NCBI GenBank assembly: GCA_028696755.1
Contig: JAQVGK010000216.1
Coordinates: 1 to 6,310, forward strand
DNA: 6,310 bases
Reading direction: 5' to 3'
DNA from: Bacteroidales bacterium
GTDB lineage: Bacteria; Bacteroidota; Bacteroidia; Bacteroidales; ML635J-15
Part shown: positions 1 through 6,310 of the stretch, one piece after another
Layout: each line of letters begins with the position of its first letter
Numbering within the stretch: position 1 is the stretch's first letter
Program-made: the position numbers and the translations under genes
Notes under the pieces: model-generated
Told to the model about the DNA's origin: nothing
The model's input: the letters and a program-made list of their open reading frames with translations, nothing else
Database searches by the model: none

Positions 1-548
1 AAATCGAGGTTATTTTGCAGGCAATTGATGTTAGCGGACCACTCGGGCATAGAAACAGGGCAATAATTGAAGTACTTTATGGATGTGGATTGCGAGTTTC
101 GGAGTGTGCAGAATTACGAATTTCGAACATTTTTTACAAGGAAGAATTCATTAAAGTAATTGGAAAAGGAGATAAGCAGCGACTCGTTCCATTAGGATCG
201 GCAGCAGTTAGGGAAATAGACAATTATTACAAGTCGTTCCGAAATCACATTATTCCAAAGAAGGGAAATGTAGATTATCTTTTTCTAAATCGCCGAGGGA
301 GTAAACTCTCAAGAGTAATGATCTTTAATATTGTTAAGGATGCTTGTCAGTTAGCAGGAATAACGAAAATTATCTCACCTCATACATTCCGACATTCGTT
401 TGCCACACATCTAATTGAAGGTGGTGCAGATTTGCGTGCAGTGCAAGAAATGCTAGGCCATGAATCAATTACAACTACTGAAATTTACACTCATATCGAT
501 AGAGAGTATTTAAGAGAGACGATAATACAGTTTCATCCAAGATCTTAA
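1..548 (+). CDS. xerD: Tyrosine recombinase XerD, C-terminal catalytic part (5' end outside window)
   Basis: Site-specific recombinase of the phage-integrase (tyrosine recombinase) family. With XerC it resolves chromosome dimers at dif, under FtsK control (family knowledge). The reading frame is open from position 3, through a TTG at 15 that is an internal codon rather than a start, to TAA at 546-548. About 181 residues are visible; the family is usually near 300, so the N-terminal core-binding domain and true start lie to the left. Counting from the TTG codon as 1, all six catalytic residues are present: Arg27 (GCGLRVSE), Lys51 (GKGDKQR), His123 and Arg126 (HTFRHSFATH), His149 (LGHES) and the nucleophile Tyr158 (TEIYTHID). 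The tail, LRETIIQFHPRS, matches the ending I associate with Bacteroidota XerD rather than XerC or a mobile integrase. It converges on the adhesin gene, with 39 bp between the stop codons. It looks intact, with no frameshift. The XerD rather than XerC call rests on tail and motif resemblance only. Confidence 0.93.
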   Translation, partial: IEVILQAIDVSGPLGHRNRAIIEVLYGCGLRVSECAELRISNIFYKEEFIKVIGKGDKQRLVPLGSAAVREIDNYYKSFRNHIIPKKGNVDYLFLNRRGSKLSRVMIFNIVKDACQLAGITKIISPHTFRHSFATHLIEGGADLRAVQEMLGHESITTTEIYTHIDREYLRETIIQFHPRS

Positions 549-556
549 ATGATTGC

Positions 557-581
557 AAAAAAAAAGCCATCCGAAGATGGC
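557..581 (-). terminator. Intrinsic terminator of the adhesin gene with UUCG tetraloop
   Basis: Arms 566-571 (gccatc) and 576-581 (gatggc) pair perfectly over 6 bp. On the minus strand the loop reads TTCG closed by a C-G pair, the exceptionally stable C(UUCG)G tetraloop, and is followed by nine T (the A run at 557-565 on the plus strand). It starts 7 bp past the adhesin TAA, so it fits rho-independent termination of that gene. In the plus direction, for xerD, the same stem has a CGAA loop followed only by a broken T stretch (ctaatttta), so it would be weaker. It may serve both convergent genes. Confidence 0.85.
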
Positions 582-587
582 CTAATT

Positions 588-3500
588 TTATCTTATTAGT
601 TGTATTACTCCACTATGCTCGTATCCGATATTATTGAAGTCGGTGAATTTTGCGTACCAGTAATAAACACCGTTGGCAAGATATTTATCACCTTTCAATC
701 GTGAGCCATCGGTTCCGTCCCATGCGCCTTCGCCACATGTATCGCAGCCTACCTCTGGATCAAAGTCATCGGAACTGTAAACCAGCTCGCCCCATCTGTT
801 GTAAATCACCATGCTAAATGAGTATGGATCAATTCCATTACCACAAATTCTAAAGCAGTCGTTTTTACCGTCACCATTAGGAGTAAATGCTGTTGGAGCA
901 TAGATAGTATAATCTTCACGAATTAGTACTGTTCTCATAGCTGTATCAGTACAGCCATATTCGTTTTCGCTAACCAACATAACCTCATATTCACCCATAT
1001 TTTGATAATAATGCTGTGGATTTCTGAAATTTATAGTAGAGTCTCCATCACCATAATACCAGAAGTAGAACAATGCTTCTTCGGAATAGTTGTCGAAATT
1101 GATTACTGGATTCAGAATACCTGCAACCTCTGGTGAAGCAGAGAAATTTGCATAAGGTTGTGGAAATATTTCAAGAAAATCTTCTTTTGTAAGACTATCG
1201 AGACAACCATATTCTGATTTAACCTCGAGACTAATGTCATAAATTCCACCCTCGCTATAACGATGAGTAGGATTTTTAACGAATGCAAAAACATTATCAC
1301 CAAAATCCCAGACATAAGTATTTGTTGAGACAGTATCTAGTGCAGTAAAAGTAATTACTTGTCCGGGACAACCTTCGAGAACATCGGCACTAAAGTCTAT
1401 TTCGGGAAGAGGGAGAACATAAATTGTAAGAGAATCAGTAGCAATAGGAGTTTCGCACAAATCTTCGACAACAAAAACATAATCGGTAGTTTCGGTTGGA
1501 GTAACATACATTGGAGATGCAACAATTTGTCCGTACTGATTGTGAATGATGTAAGGGCCACCGTTTCCGCCTTGAATATCTAATTCGACGTAAGTACTAT
1601 CGCCCAGACAAACATTGTTAACACTATTAACAACATAATCTATAGTTATTGGAGGATTTACATAGACTGTGGCATAACTGCCATCCACTGTACATCCATT
1701 ATCATCAGTAACTGTAAGATCGTAGCGTGTAGTAGTTAATGGACTTGTATAAAACTGATGATTATTATTTTCTTCACCGTTTGTTCCTTCCCAATGGAAA
1801 TAATATGGTTGTGATCCTCCAGAAGCCTGACCAACGACTAGTGCGTTACCGCCAATACAAATTGTTGGATTGTACAAAGTTAGTACTGTCATTTGGGTTG
1901 GAGAAGATATTGTTGAAGATCCATAAACGCGACAATTATTATCGTCACTCACTGTAAGATGATACGTTCCTGGACCAGCGATTAAAGACTCTGTTTGATT
2001 ATTATTTGACCAAATATAATTATAAGGAGGCGTTCCGCCAAATACGAGTGCTGTGGCAGTACCAGTTTCTGAATCCCAACAATCGGCGTCCTCAGTATCA
2101 ATATTCATTTGTAAAAGCATCGGTTGATTTATAACAAACATTGTATCTGCACGACAGCCAATTCTATCAGTTATTGTAACTGTAAATAAACCTGCACATA
2201 AATCGTTTAAGTATGGTCCGTTCGAATCCCAGCTATACACGAATGGCTGTAATCCTCCTTGAACACCAAGGAGAGCAGAACCATCACAAGATTGATAACA
2301 AGTGTTATCTTCGGTAGTGAGTGATAGCACAAATTCAGGAGATACAATTACTTCGGATGTAGCAAGATTACTAACGCAATCGTGATCATCAACTACATAA
2401 ACTGTATAAGTTACATCGGCAAGAGGAACAATATTAAAAGCTTGAGGACCAGTATGATAACCAGTTCCATCACCATTATTCCAGAAGAACGTATATGGTC
2501 CAGTACCACCCATTTCTTGAGCAACAATGTTTACCGACTGATTTTCGCACAACTCGAAATCGCCAGAGGTTAACACTTGCAAAAGATTTGGTTGTAAAAT
2601 GTCATACTGATCGAAGTTAGTACAGCCATTATCATCATAGACTGTTACCATGTAGTGGCCAGCATATATTGCATTATGTGATCCACCATTAAAACCATCG
2701 CTCCACAAATAAGTGTATGGTGGTGTTCCTCCACTTGCCCAAATATTTGCCCCTCCACTATTTTCTCCAAAGCAATTTACGTGGTAATAACTAGTGTCAT
2801 GTTCGAGAAGCGTTGGTTCTGTAATTGTATAACTTGTGGCATACTCACATCCGTTAAAATCGGTAACTATCAATGCATAATCTCCTGCACATAAATCGGC
2901 AACGACATTTGAGCTCGAAGGCCATGAATATGAATATGGGGCTGTTCCACCACTAACAACAATACTTGCACGACCTCCACAAGACTGAAAACAAGGATCA
3001 TTGTCGACTGTTATTACACCGCTTAAAGGTTGTGGAACAGAAATATTGATACTATTAACAACAGTTACATTGCTTTCAGTAACTGTAACACTTACAACAT
3101 GATTTCCAGGTGCTGGGAAATTAATCGTGTACGGACCCTCTTCATCACCGCTTATAACACTTGCATCTCCAAAATCCCACTGATAAGTTGCTAATCCAGG
3201 CACAACTGTTCCTGTAAACACAATTCCAGTATTATCTCCAAAACATAAAGTTTGAGAAGCTGTAAAATCTGCAGTTGGGATATGGTAATAAGTAACAACG
3301 ATAGTATCAGAATCGACGCAGTTTGGAGCAAGGCTTGTTTCGGTCCAAACATAAGTATAATCACCAAACTCATCTACTGTTGCAGTAGCATTAGAGTTTG
3401 TAGCAGGAGCGATATTGGCAGTTCCTGGAGCATCAAACACCGACCAAATTCCTGTATTTCCAAGGGGCATCCCTGCTGCCAAATTTGCTGTTAATCCAAC

Positions 3501-5288
3501 AACCTCGAAATCGGGACCAAGATCCACAACTGGCATAGGGACAACAGTTACGACGCTTGTAAGTGTTATTGTATCGCACGGATAAATTAAATCGCATGTG
3601 TAAGTTGTTGTTGTTGTAGGATTTACATCAATTTGTGTAACATCCACCTCGCCAGTACTCCATTCAATTGAAACGAGAGCTGGATCCTGAACGGTAGTAT
3701 CAATAGAAATAGTCGCCTGCTCACCAATACAAATAGTAATATCTTCCAAGATGTTACCGTCAATCTGAAAAGCATCTATAATAGTAATGGAATGCTCTGT
3801 TGCTTCGTCTCCACAAGGACAGCCATTAGCAAAGCTCAACAATATTGTTTCATCACCTTGCAAAACACCAGTATCATAAGCATCAAAATAAACAGTTAAT
3901 GTTTCTTGACCTGCCGGAATCTCTAAATCGGTTGGAATTGCAGAATAATCGACACCGGGAGTTGCAGTTCCAGAAATAGTCATAATAATTGGCACAGGCT
4001 CACTCAACGGTGTAGCATCGGTACGACTAAAAACTATAAAATTTGAACATCCACGCATAACCATGAGTGAAGCAGACCATGAGTTAAAACTTTCTACCGT
4101 ATATGCTTCGCCAGAGGTAAATGAGCTTGCTTTAAGAAAAACAGCAGAGTCATAAGATGCATCTCCCACATCAGCTACAGCGAGCTTAATATGGTATGTT
4201 TCGCAGGCTGTAACTGGTTTTGTGGCAGTAAGTGTAACAGTCATTCCATCATACTCGATATTTGGACTAGTCTCGTTATCTACATAATATGCGGTATATT
4301 CTGTATCATTTACGTTATTGATTGTTACAGGTATAGTTGTACTAGGAATCAATGCAACATTTACATCATTATAAGCTTCTGGTCCACCAGAAATGAGAAA
4401 TGCAAAAACATCATTAAAGGTTGAGTTTGCAAACTCGGGATATTCATCACTGGCAAAAACATATTGAAACTCTAGGAGGTCTGATGCAGGAACAAAATCA
4501 AATTCCAAAACCGCTGCGTCGTTAGTCTCATCAGAAATAATTGCTTCAAGATCCGCATCTCCAGCAGAATAATACGACGTCCCAGTACTACCAGAACTAT
4601 TTGGTCCGGGAGCATCAAGAACATCACCTGATGAAAGAATTACTCCATCTTCAAAATCCAATCCTGGTATTCCATTAGAAAAGTAACCAATAGAAGTTGG
4701 TTCCCCAGTGTAAACTATATTTGTTGCAGTTAAACATCCTGTAATTAGAACATCCTCAACAAGTTGTTGAGGAGTGTATGTTGTAGTATTTATCGATAGT
4801 ACTTTTGCAAACGAAGGAATATCTTCATCAGAAACACAAATGTTCATAGTTCCTGATGATGCATCTCCAAGTTTCCAGAATCTGCCCAAAATCTGTAACC
4901 CGGCATATTCTTCAAAATCATAGATTTTAAGTTCGCCTTGTGGACCAATAAAAACGTCACACTTTAGTTCAACGAGTTCGCCATATTGCAGCGTATAAAA
5001 TGCAATACCTAAAAGGGCGTCTTCTCCAATGTCAATTTTAACTGTAGTTTCTGAAGACTCAGGTACTGTGAATGAAAAATACGAACTTGCACCGGGATAC
5101 ATACGATAGCATCTTGGAGTGTCAAGATCATAACCACTTGTGTGGTCATAGGTAAATGATTGAAATGTGCAACCATGCTCGTTTGCAATCGGAGTTGGAT
5201 TTGTGTAATCATTACTTATCGGAGTTTGACCGAATAACGATATGGCACAAACAGCCATTACAGTTACAAGTAAAAATCGCTTTATCAT
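588..5288 (-). CDS. T9SS type B sorted modular surface protein (choice-of-anchor L, Calx-beta-like, Ig/PKD, SprB repeats, CHU_C domain)
   Basis: Large exported protein, probably an adhesin or surface-layer component; its ligand is unknown. I start it at ATG 5286-5288 (1566 residues), because a signal peptide (MIKR, hydrophobic core, ending SLFGQ near residue 21) begins exactly there. A TTG at 5345 would add 19 polar residues in front and overlap the upstream gene. Order, in residues from this Met: 22-157 beta-rich domain with four Cys; 165-393 choice-of-anchor L (GVILSSGD, FDFVPASD, YVFASDEYPEF, FNDVFAF); 394-506 Calx-beta-like (GTATPGVDY, LQGDETILL); 508-584 Ig-like; 587-671 PKD-like; 672-751 PKD (YQWDFGD); 752-1213 four SprB-type repeats with two Ig-like modules; 1214-1294 Ig-like; 1296-1378 PKD (YVWDFGD); 1379-1458 PKD (WYYGDGD); 1460-1566 CHU_C sorting domain (FTPNGDGKND, IYNRWGELVY). 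SprB of Flavobacterium johnsoniae, a gliding adhesin, shares the repeat type but is several times longer, so a gliding role is only inference. Module borders are approximate, and no enzyme motif was seen. The frame is unbroken. Confidence 0.93.
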   Translation of the reverse strand: MIKRFLLVTVMAVCAISLFGQTPISNDYTNPTPIANEHGCTFQSFTYDHTSGYDLDTPRCYRMYPGASSYFSFTVPESSETTVKIDIGEDALLGIAFYTLQYGELVELKCDVFIGPQGELKIYDFEEYAGLQILGRFWKLGDASSGTMNICVSDEDIPSFAKVLSINTTTYTPQQLVEDVLITGCLTATNIVYTGEPTSIGYFSNGIPGLDFEDGVILSSGDVLDAPGPNSSGSTGTSYYSAGDADLEAIISDETNDAAVLEFDFVPASDLLEFQYVFASDEYPEFANSTFNDVFAFLISGGPEAYNDVNVALIPSTTIPVTINNVNDTEYTAYYVDNETSPNIEYDGMTVTLTATKPVTACETYHIKLAVADVGDASYDSAVFLKASSFTSGEAYTVESFNSWSASLMVMRGCSNFIVFSRTDATPLSEPVPIIMTISGTATPGVDYSAIPTDLEIPAGQETLTVYFDAYDTGVLQGDETILLSFANGCPCGDEATEHSITIIDAFQIDGNILEDITICIGEQATISIDTTVQDPALVSIEWSTGEVDVTQIDVNPTTTTTYTCDLIYPCDTITLTSVVTVVPMPVVDLGPDFEVVGLTANLAAGMPLGNTGIWSVFDAPGTANIAPATNSNATATVDEFGDYTYVWTETSLAPNCVDSDTIVVTYYHIPTADFTASQTLCFGDNTGIVFTGTVVPGLATYQWDFGDASVISGDEEGPYTINFPAPGNHVVSVTVTESNVTVVNSINISVPQPLSGVITVDNDPCFQSCGGRASIVVSGGTAPYSYSWPSSSNVVADLCAGDYALIVTDFNGCEYATSYTITEPTLLEHDTSYYHVNCFGENSGGANIWASGGTPPYTYLWSDGFNGGSHNAIYAGHYMVTVYDDNGCTNFDQYDILQPNLLQVLTSGDFELCENQSVNIVAQEMGGTGPYTFFWNNGDGTGYHTGPQAFNIVPLADVTYTVYVVDDHDCVSNLATSEVIVSPEFVLSLTTEDNTCYQSCDGSALLGVQGGLQPFVYSWDSNGPYLNDLCAGLFTVTITDRIGCRADTMFVINQPMLLQMNIDTEDADCWDSETGTATALVFGGTPPYNYIWSNNNQTESLIAGPGTYHLTVSDDNNCRVYGSSTISSPTQMTVLTLYNPTICIGGNALVVGQASGGSQPYYFHWEGTNGEENNNHQFYTSPLTTTRYDLTVTDDNGCTVDGSYATVYVNPPITIDYVVNSVNNVCLGDSTYVELDIQGGNGGPYIIHNQYGQIVASPMYVTPTETTDYVFVVEDLCETPIATDSLTIYVLPLPEIDFSADVLEGCPGQVITFTALDTVSTNTYVWDFGDNVFAFVKNPTHRYSEGGIYDISLEVKSEYGCLDSLTKEDFLEIFPQPYANFSASPEVAGILNPVINFDNYSEEALFYFWYYGDGDSTINFRNPQHYYQNMGEYEVMLVSENEYGCTDTAMRTVLIREDYTIYAPTAFTPNGDGKNDCFRICGNGIDPYSFSMVIYNRWGELVYSSDDFDPEVGCDTCGEGAWDGTDGSRLKGDKYLANGVYYWYAKFTDFNNIGYEHSGVIQLIR
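591..911 (-). other. CHU_C / gliding-motility-associated C-terminal domain (T9SS type B sorting signal)
   Basis: The last 107 residues of the adhesin are its export and attachment signal. In Bacteroidota, proteins ending in this domain cross the outer membrane through the type IX secretion system and are then surface-attached or released (family knowledge). Seen here: the diagnostic APTAFTPNGDGKND opening, the core IYNRWGELVYSSDDFD, the AWDGT turn, and the closing strand GVYYWYAKFTD followed by a terminal IQLIR. Type B domains typically work with a PorP/SprF-like partner, which is often encoded next to the gene; none is in this window. An unusual segment, GCDTCGEG, sits between FDPEV and AWDGT. 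Confidence 0.92.
1650..3035 (-). repeat. Two-fold higher-order protein repeat: (SprB-A, SprB-B, Ig-like C) x 2
   Basis: This stretch of the adhesin encodes six modules of about 72-84 residues in the order A1 (2814-3035), B1 (2589-2813), C1 (2337-2588), A2 (2121-2336), B2 (1899-2120), C2 (1650-1898). A1 and A2 alone share a C[FY]QSC[GD]G opening and a DLCAG segment. B1 and B2 share GGTPPY[TN]Y[LI]WS and a DDN[GN]C end. C1 and C2 share a Cys near the start, a GG..PY.F.W core, a PL..[TV]T.Y segment and V.DD..C. Each B resembles its distant partner more than the adjoining A, which points to duplication of a three-module block of about 230 residues. The DNA copies have diverged widely, so the duplication is old. 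The A and B modules match the SprB repeat type (GG..PY.Y.W, G.Y...V.D..GC, ending in [EQS]P). Confidence 0.8.
4110..4796 (-). other. Choice-of-anchor L domain of the adhesin
   Basis: Residues 165-393 of the protein (from ATG 5288). The domain family is so named because it occurs in surface proteins whose C-terminal anchors differ between lineages (family knowledge). Recognised by the succession of IGYFSNG, FEDGVILSSGD, GPNSSGS, AGDADLEAI, AVLEFDFVP, YVFASDEYPEF and FNDVFAFLISGG, then CETYHIKLAVADVGDASYDSAV near its end. The many Asp and Asn in loops (AGDADLE, DEYPEF, FNDVF) would suit calcium binding, which is inference. No cleavage or enzymatic motif was seen. Confidence 0.85.
5226..5288 (-). 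other. Sec signal peptide of the adhesin
   Basis: The first 21 codons from ATG 5288 give a short basic n-region (MIKR), an uninterrupted hydrophobic core (FLLVTVMAVCAISLF) and a small-residue cleavage region (GQ-TPIS). T9SS substrates first need Sec export to the periplasm, so a signal peptide is expected. A Cys lies in the core, but the residues before it (MAV-C) do not form a good lipobox, so a lipoprotein is unlikely. Confidence 0.88.
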
Positions 5289-5310
5289 AAGGTTTTGTTT
5301 TTGCTTTTGT
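5289..5310 (-). promoter_or_regulatory. A-rich translation-initiation leader without Shine-Dalgarno
   Basis: The 22 bases before ATG 5286-5288, read on the minus strand, contain 14 A and no GGAGG-like motif. Bacteroidota often start genes without a Shine-Dalgarno and favour A-rich leaders (phylum knowledge). The site supports the ATG at 5288 over the upstream TTG at 5345, together with the signal peptide that follows it. No promoter with proper spacing was found upstream. Confidence 0.4.
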
Positions 5311-5328
5311 TCATTGACGCTTATTCTT

Positions 5329-6310
5329 TTATTTAGTTGTCTCAAATCTTGACTTTTTTATCCACAAAACAGATTTTGGACTTAATATTTTTTTATTAAA
5401 ATTTAGAGAATTTTCACCACAAATTGCCACATCTCCAAGTTCGATCAAATTTTCAACTGAAGCTTCCTGATCTGAAAGATTATGAATAAAGAGAAATCGC
5501 TCAGTTTCGGTTTGCCTTTCGAATGCTAAAAGACGAGGTTCTTGGTTTATAAATTTCAAACTTCCATAAATCATAGCAGGATTATCTTTTCTAGCTTTGA
5601 TCATAGATTTAAGTCCGTTGAATATCTTATTCTCGAAAGATTCTTTATTATCAAGTATTGTTGTTACATGTTGCCAATCGACTTTCCCCCTTACAAGATT
5701 TCGGGTATCATCATGTCCTGTAATTTCAATTTGATATTTGTAGTATTCATCATCATTAGCTTTACCAAATTCGTCGCCATAATAAATAACTGGTGTGCCT
5801 GGTAAGCTAAGGATAAGAGAGTACGCCAATAAAATTTTGTCGGCATCAAATTTAAAAAGTTCGCTTAATCGTGCCGAAATGCCCTCTCCCAGCCTAAAAT
5901 CCCATTCTGGCTTGTGGCAATAATTCGAATGAATATATTTCCTATCCTCCTCTGTAACATAAACAAGTTCTAGGCTTAATTCATCGTGACAACGAAGAAA
6001 TGTAAACCAACTACAAGTTTCAGGAATTGCAGGAGTGACCGCTGTGTCAAGCACCTGCATCACAGGCTGAGCCGATTGCATTGCAAGTGATTTATAAATT
6101 TGTGGCATTAGTGGGAAATGATATCCAGCATGACACTCATCACCATCACCCATATATTTAACAACTTCGATAGGCTTTTGGCAAGCTTCGGCAAGCATAA
6201 TTATTTCGGGATTAAGATACTCTACAACTTGTCTGAAAAATTTCACAAGCTGATGAGTTTCGGTAAGATTTTCACAATCTGTACCTTCCTCTTTCCAGAG
6301 ATATGGTATT
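5329..6310 (-). CDS. GH13 alpha-amylase family enzyme, trehalose-synthase-like, C-terminal part (5' end outside window)
   Basis: Retaining alpha-glucoside hydrolase or transglycosylase, closest by eye to trehalose synthase (TreS), which interconverts maltose and trehalose. The frame is open to the right edge, so the GTG at 6246 is internal: the 21 codons before it read IPYLWKEEGTDCENLTETHQ, the TreS-type block. About 326 residues are visible, ending at TAA 5329-5331. Counting from the first full codon, the acid/base Glu41 lies in IIMLAEACQKP (6187-6189) and the transition-state Asp109 in FLRCHDELS (5983-5985). YMGDGDECHAGYHFPLMP and SLPGTPVIYYGDEFG are also family blocks. The nucleophile Asp and the start of the barrel lie outside the window. 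A C-terminal beta domain follows (NPAMIYGSLKF to SVLWIKK). No signal peptide can be judged. After GDEFG it departs from canonical TreS: the usual NGVRTPMQW-type segment is replaced by GHDDTRNLVRGKVDW, so substrate and product are uncertain. It lies 40 bp upstream of the adhesin in the same direction, with no hairpin between. Confidence 0.88.
   Translation of the reverse strand, partial: IPYLWKEEGTDCENLTETHQLVKFFRQVVEYLNPEIIMLAEACQKPIEVVKYMGDGDECHAGYHFPLMPQIYKSLAMQSAQPVMQVLDTAVTPAIPETCSWFTFLRCHDELSLELVYVTEEDRKYIHSNYCHKPEWDFRLGEGISARLSELFKFDADKILLAYSLILSLPGTPVIYYGDEFGKANDDEYYKYQIEITGHDDTRNLVRGKVDWQHVTTILDNKESFENKIFNGLKSMIKARKDNPAMIYGSLKFINQEPRLLAFERQTETERFLFIHNLSDQEASVENLIELGDVAICGENSLNFNKKILSPKSVLWIKKSRFETTK

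Noticed and set aside
1..548. Integrase of a mobile element with nearby attachment site
   Set aside because: The motifs and tail fit housekeeping XerD, and no tRNA end, direct repeat or cargo gene of an element is visible.
1650..3035. CRISPR array or DNA-level tandem repeat
   Set aside because: The periodicity is in protein modules of about 75 residues with widely diverged DNA; there are no short identical repeats with unique spacers.
3252..3494. Open frames on the plus strand opposite the adhesin (also near 1359-1583, 1739-1957, 2382-2573, 4191-4424)
   Set aside because: They lie antisense to a continuous, well-recognised coding region, have low-complexity Cys/Ile-rich translations and no start context.
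5240..5260. Lipoprotein signal (Cys within MAVCAIS)
   Set aside because: The residue before Cys is Val rather than Gly/Ala/Ser, the Cys sits inside the hydrophobic core, and a better ordinary cleavage region follows.
5286..5345. Adhesin start at TTG 5345
   Set aside because: It adds a polar 19-residue stretch ahead of a complete signal peptide and overlaps the GH13 stop; ATG 5288 fits better.
5345..5385. Bacteroidota-type promoter (TTTG, then AAGATTTG resembling TAnnTTTG) on the minus strand
   Set aside because: The spacing between the two elements is about 14 bp, shorter than the usual 19 or so, and the second box lacks its first T. In A+T-rich DNA such matches arise by chance.
5542..5805. 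Plus-strand open frame opposite the GH13 gene
   Set aside because: It is antisense to conserved GH13 motifs; the translation looks like nothing recognisable.

Overview
The window looks like an A+T-rich chromosomal stretch of a Bacteroidota (Bacteroidetes) bacterium. The best evidence is the large surface protein. It has SprB-type repeats, a choice-of-anchor L domain and a gliding-motility-associated (CHU_C) C-terminal domain, which is the type B sorting signal of the type IX secretion system (T9SS), a system known from this phylum. The XerD C-terminus and the A-rich, Shine-Dalgarno-poor start of the large gene fit the same phylum. Genus or species cannot be given.

Layout. Positions 1-548 (+) hold the C-terminal catalytic part of the chromosome-dimer recombinase XerD, cut by the left edge. 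Positions 549-587 are a short convergent gap with a compact hairpin (566-581); read on the minus strand it is a C(UUCG)G-capped intrinsic terminator with nine U. Positions 588-5288 (-) hold one 1566-residue secreted surface protein: signal peptide, N-terminal beta-rich domain, choice-of-anchor L domain, Calx-beta-like domain, Ig/PKD modules, four SprB-type repeats in a duplicated A-B-C arrangement, two PKD domains and the CHU_C sorting domain. Positions 5329-6310 (-) hold the C-terminal part of a GH13 (alpha-amylase family) enzyme resembling trehalose synthase, cut by the right edge.

The three genes do not form an obvious pathway. XerD acts on DNA in the cytoplasm, the GH13 enzyme probably handles alpha-glucosides such as maltose or trehalose, and the large protein is exported and displayed on, or released from, the cell surface. 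The GH13 gene and the adhesin gene run in the same direction only 40 bp apart with no visible terminator between them, so some co-transcription is possible. XerD converges on the pair from the other side.

There is no RNA gene, CRISPR array, insertion sequence or attachment site that I can support, and no gene-free stretch longer than 300 bases. I do not see an undescribed multi-gene system. The most interesting object is the modular architecture of the adhesin, especially its two-fold higher-order repeat and a cysteine-bearing insertion in its sorting domain.
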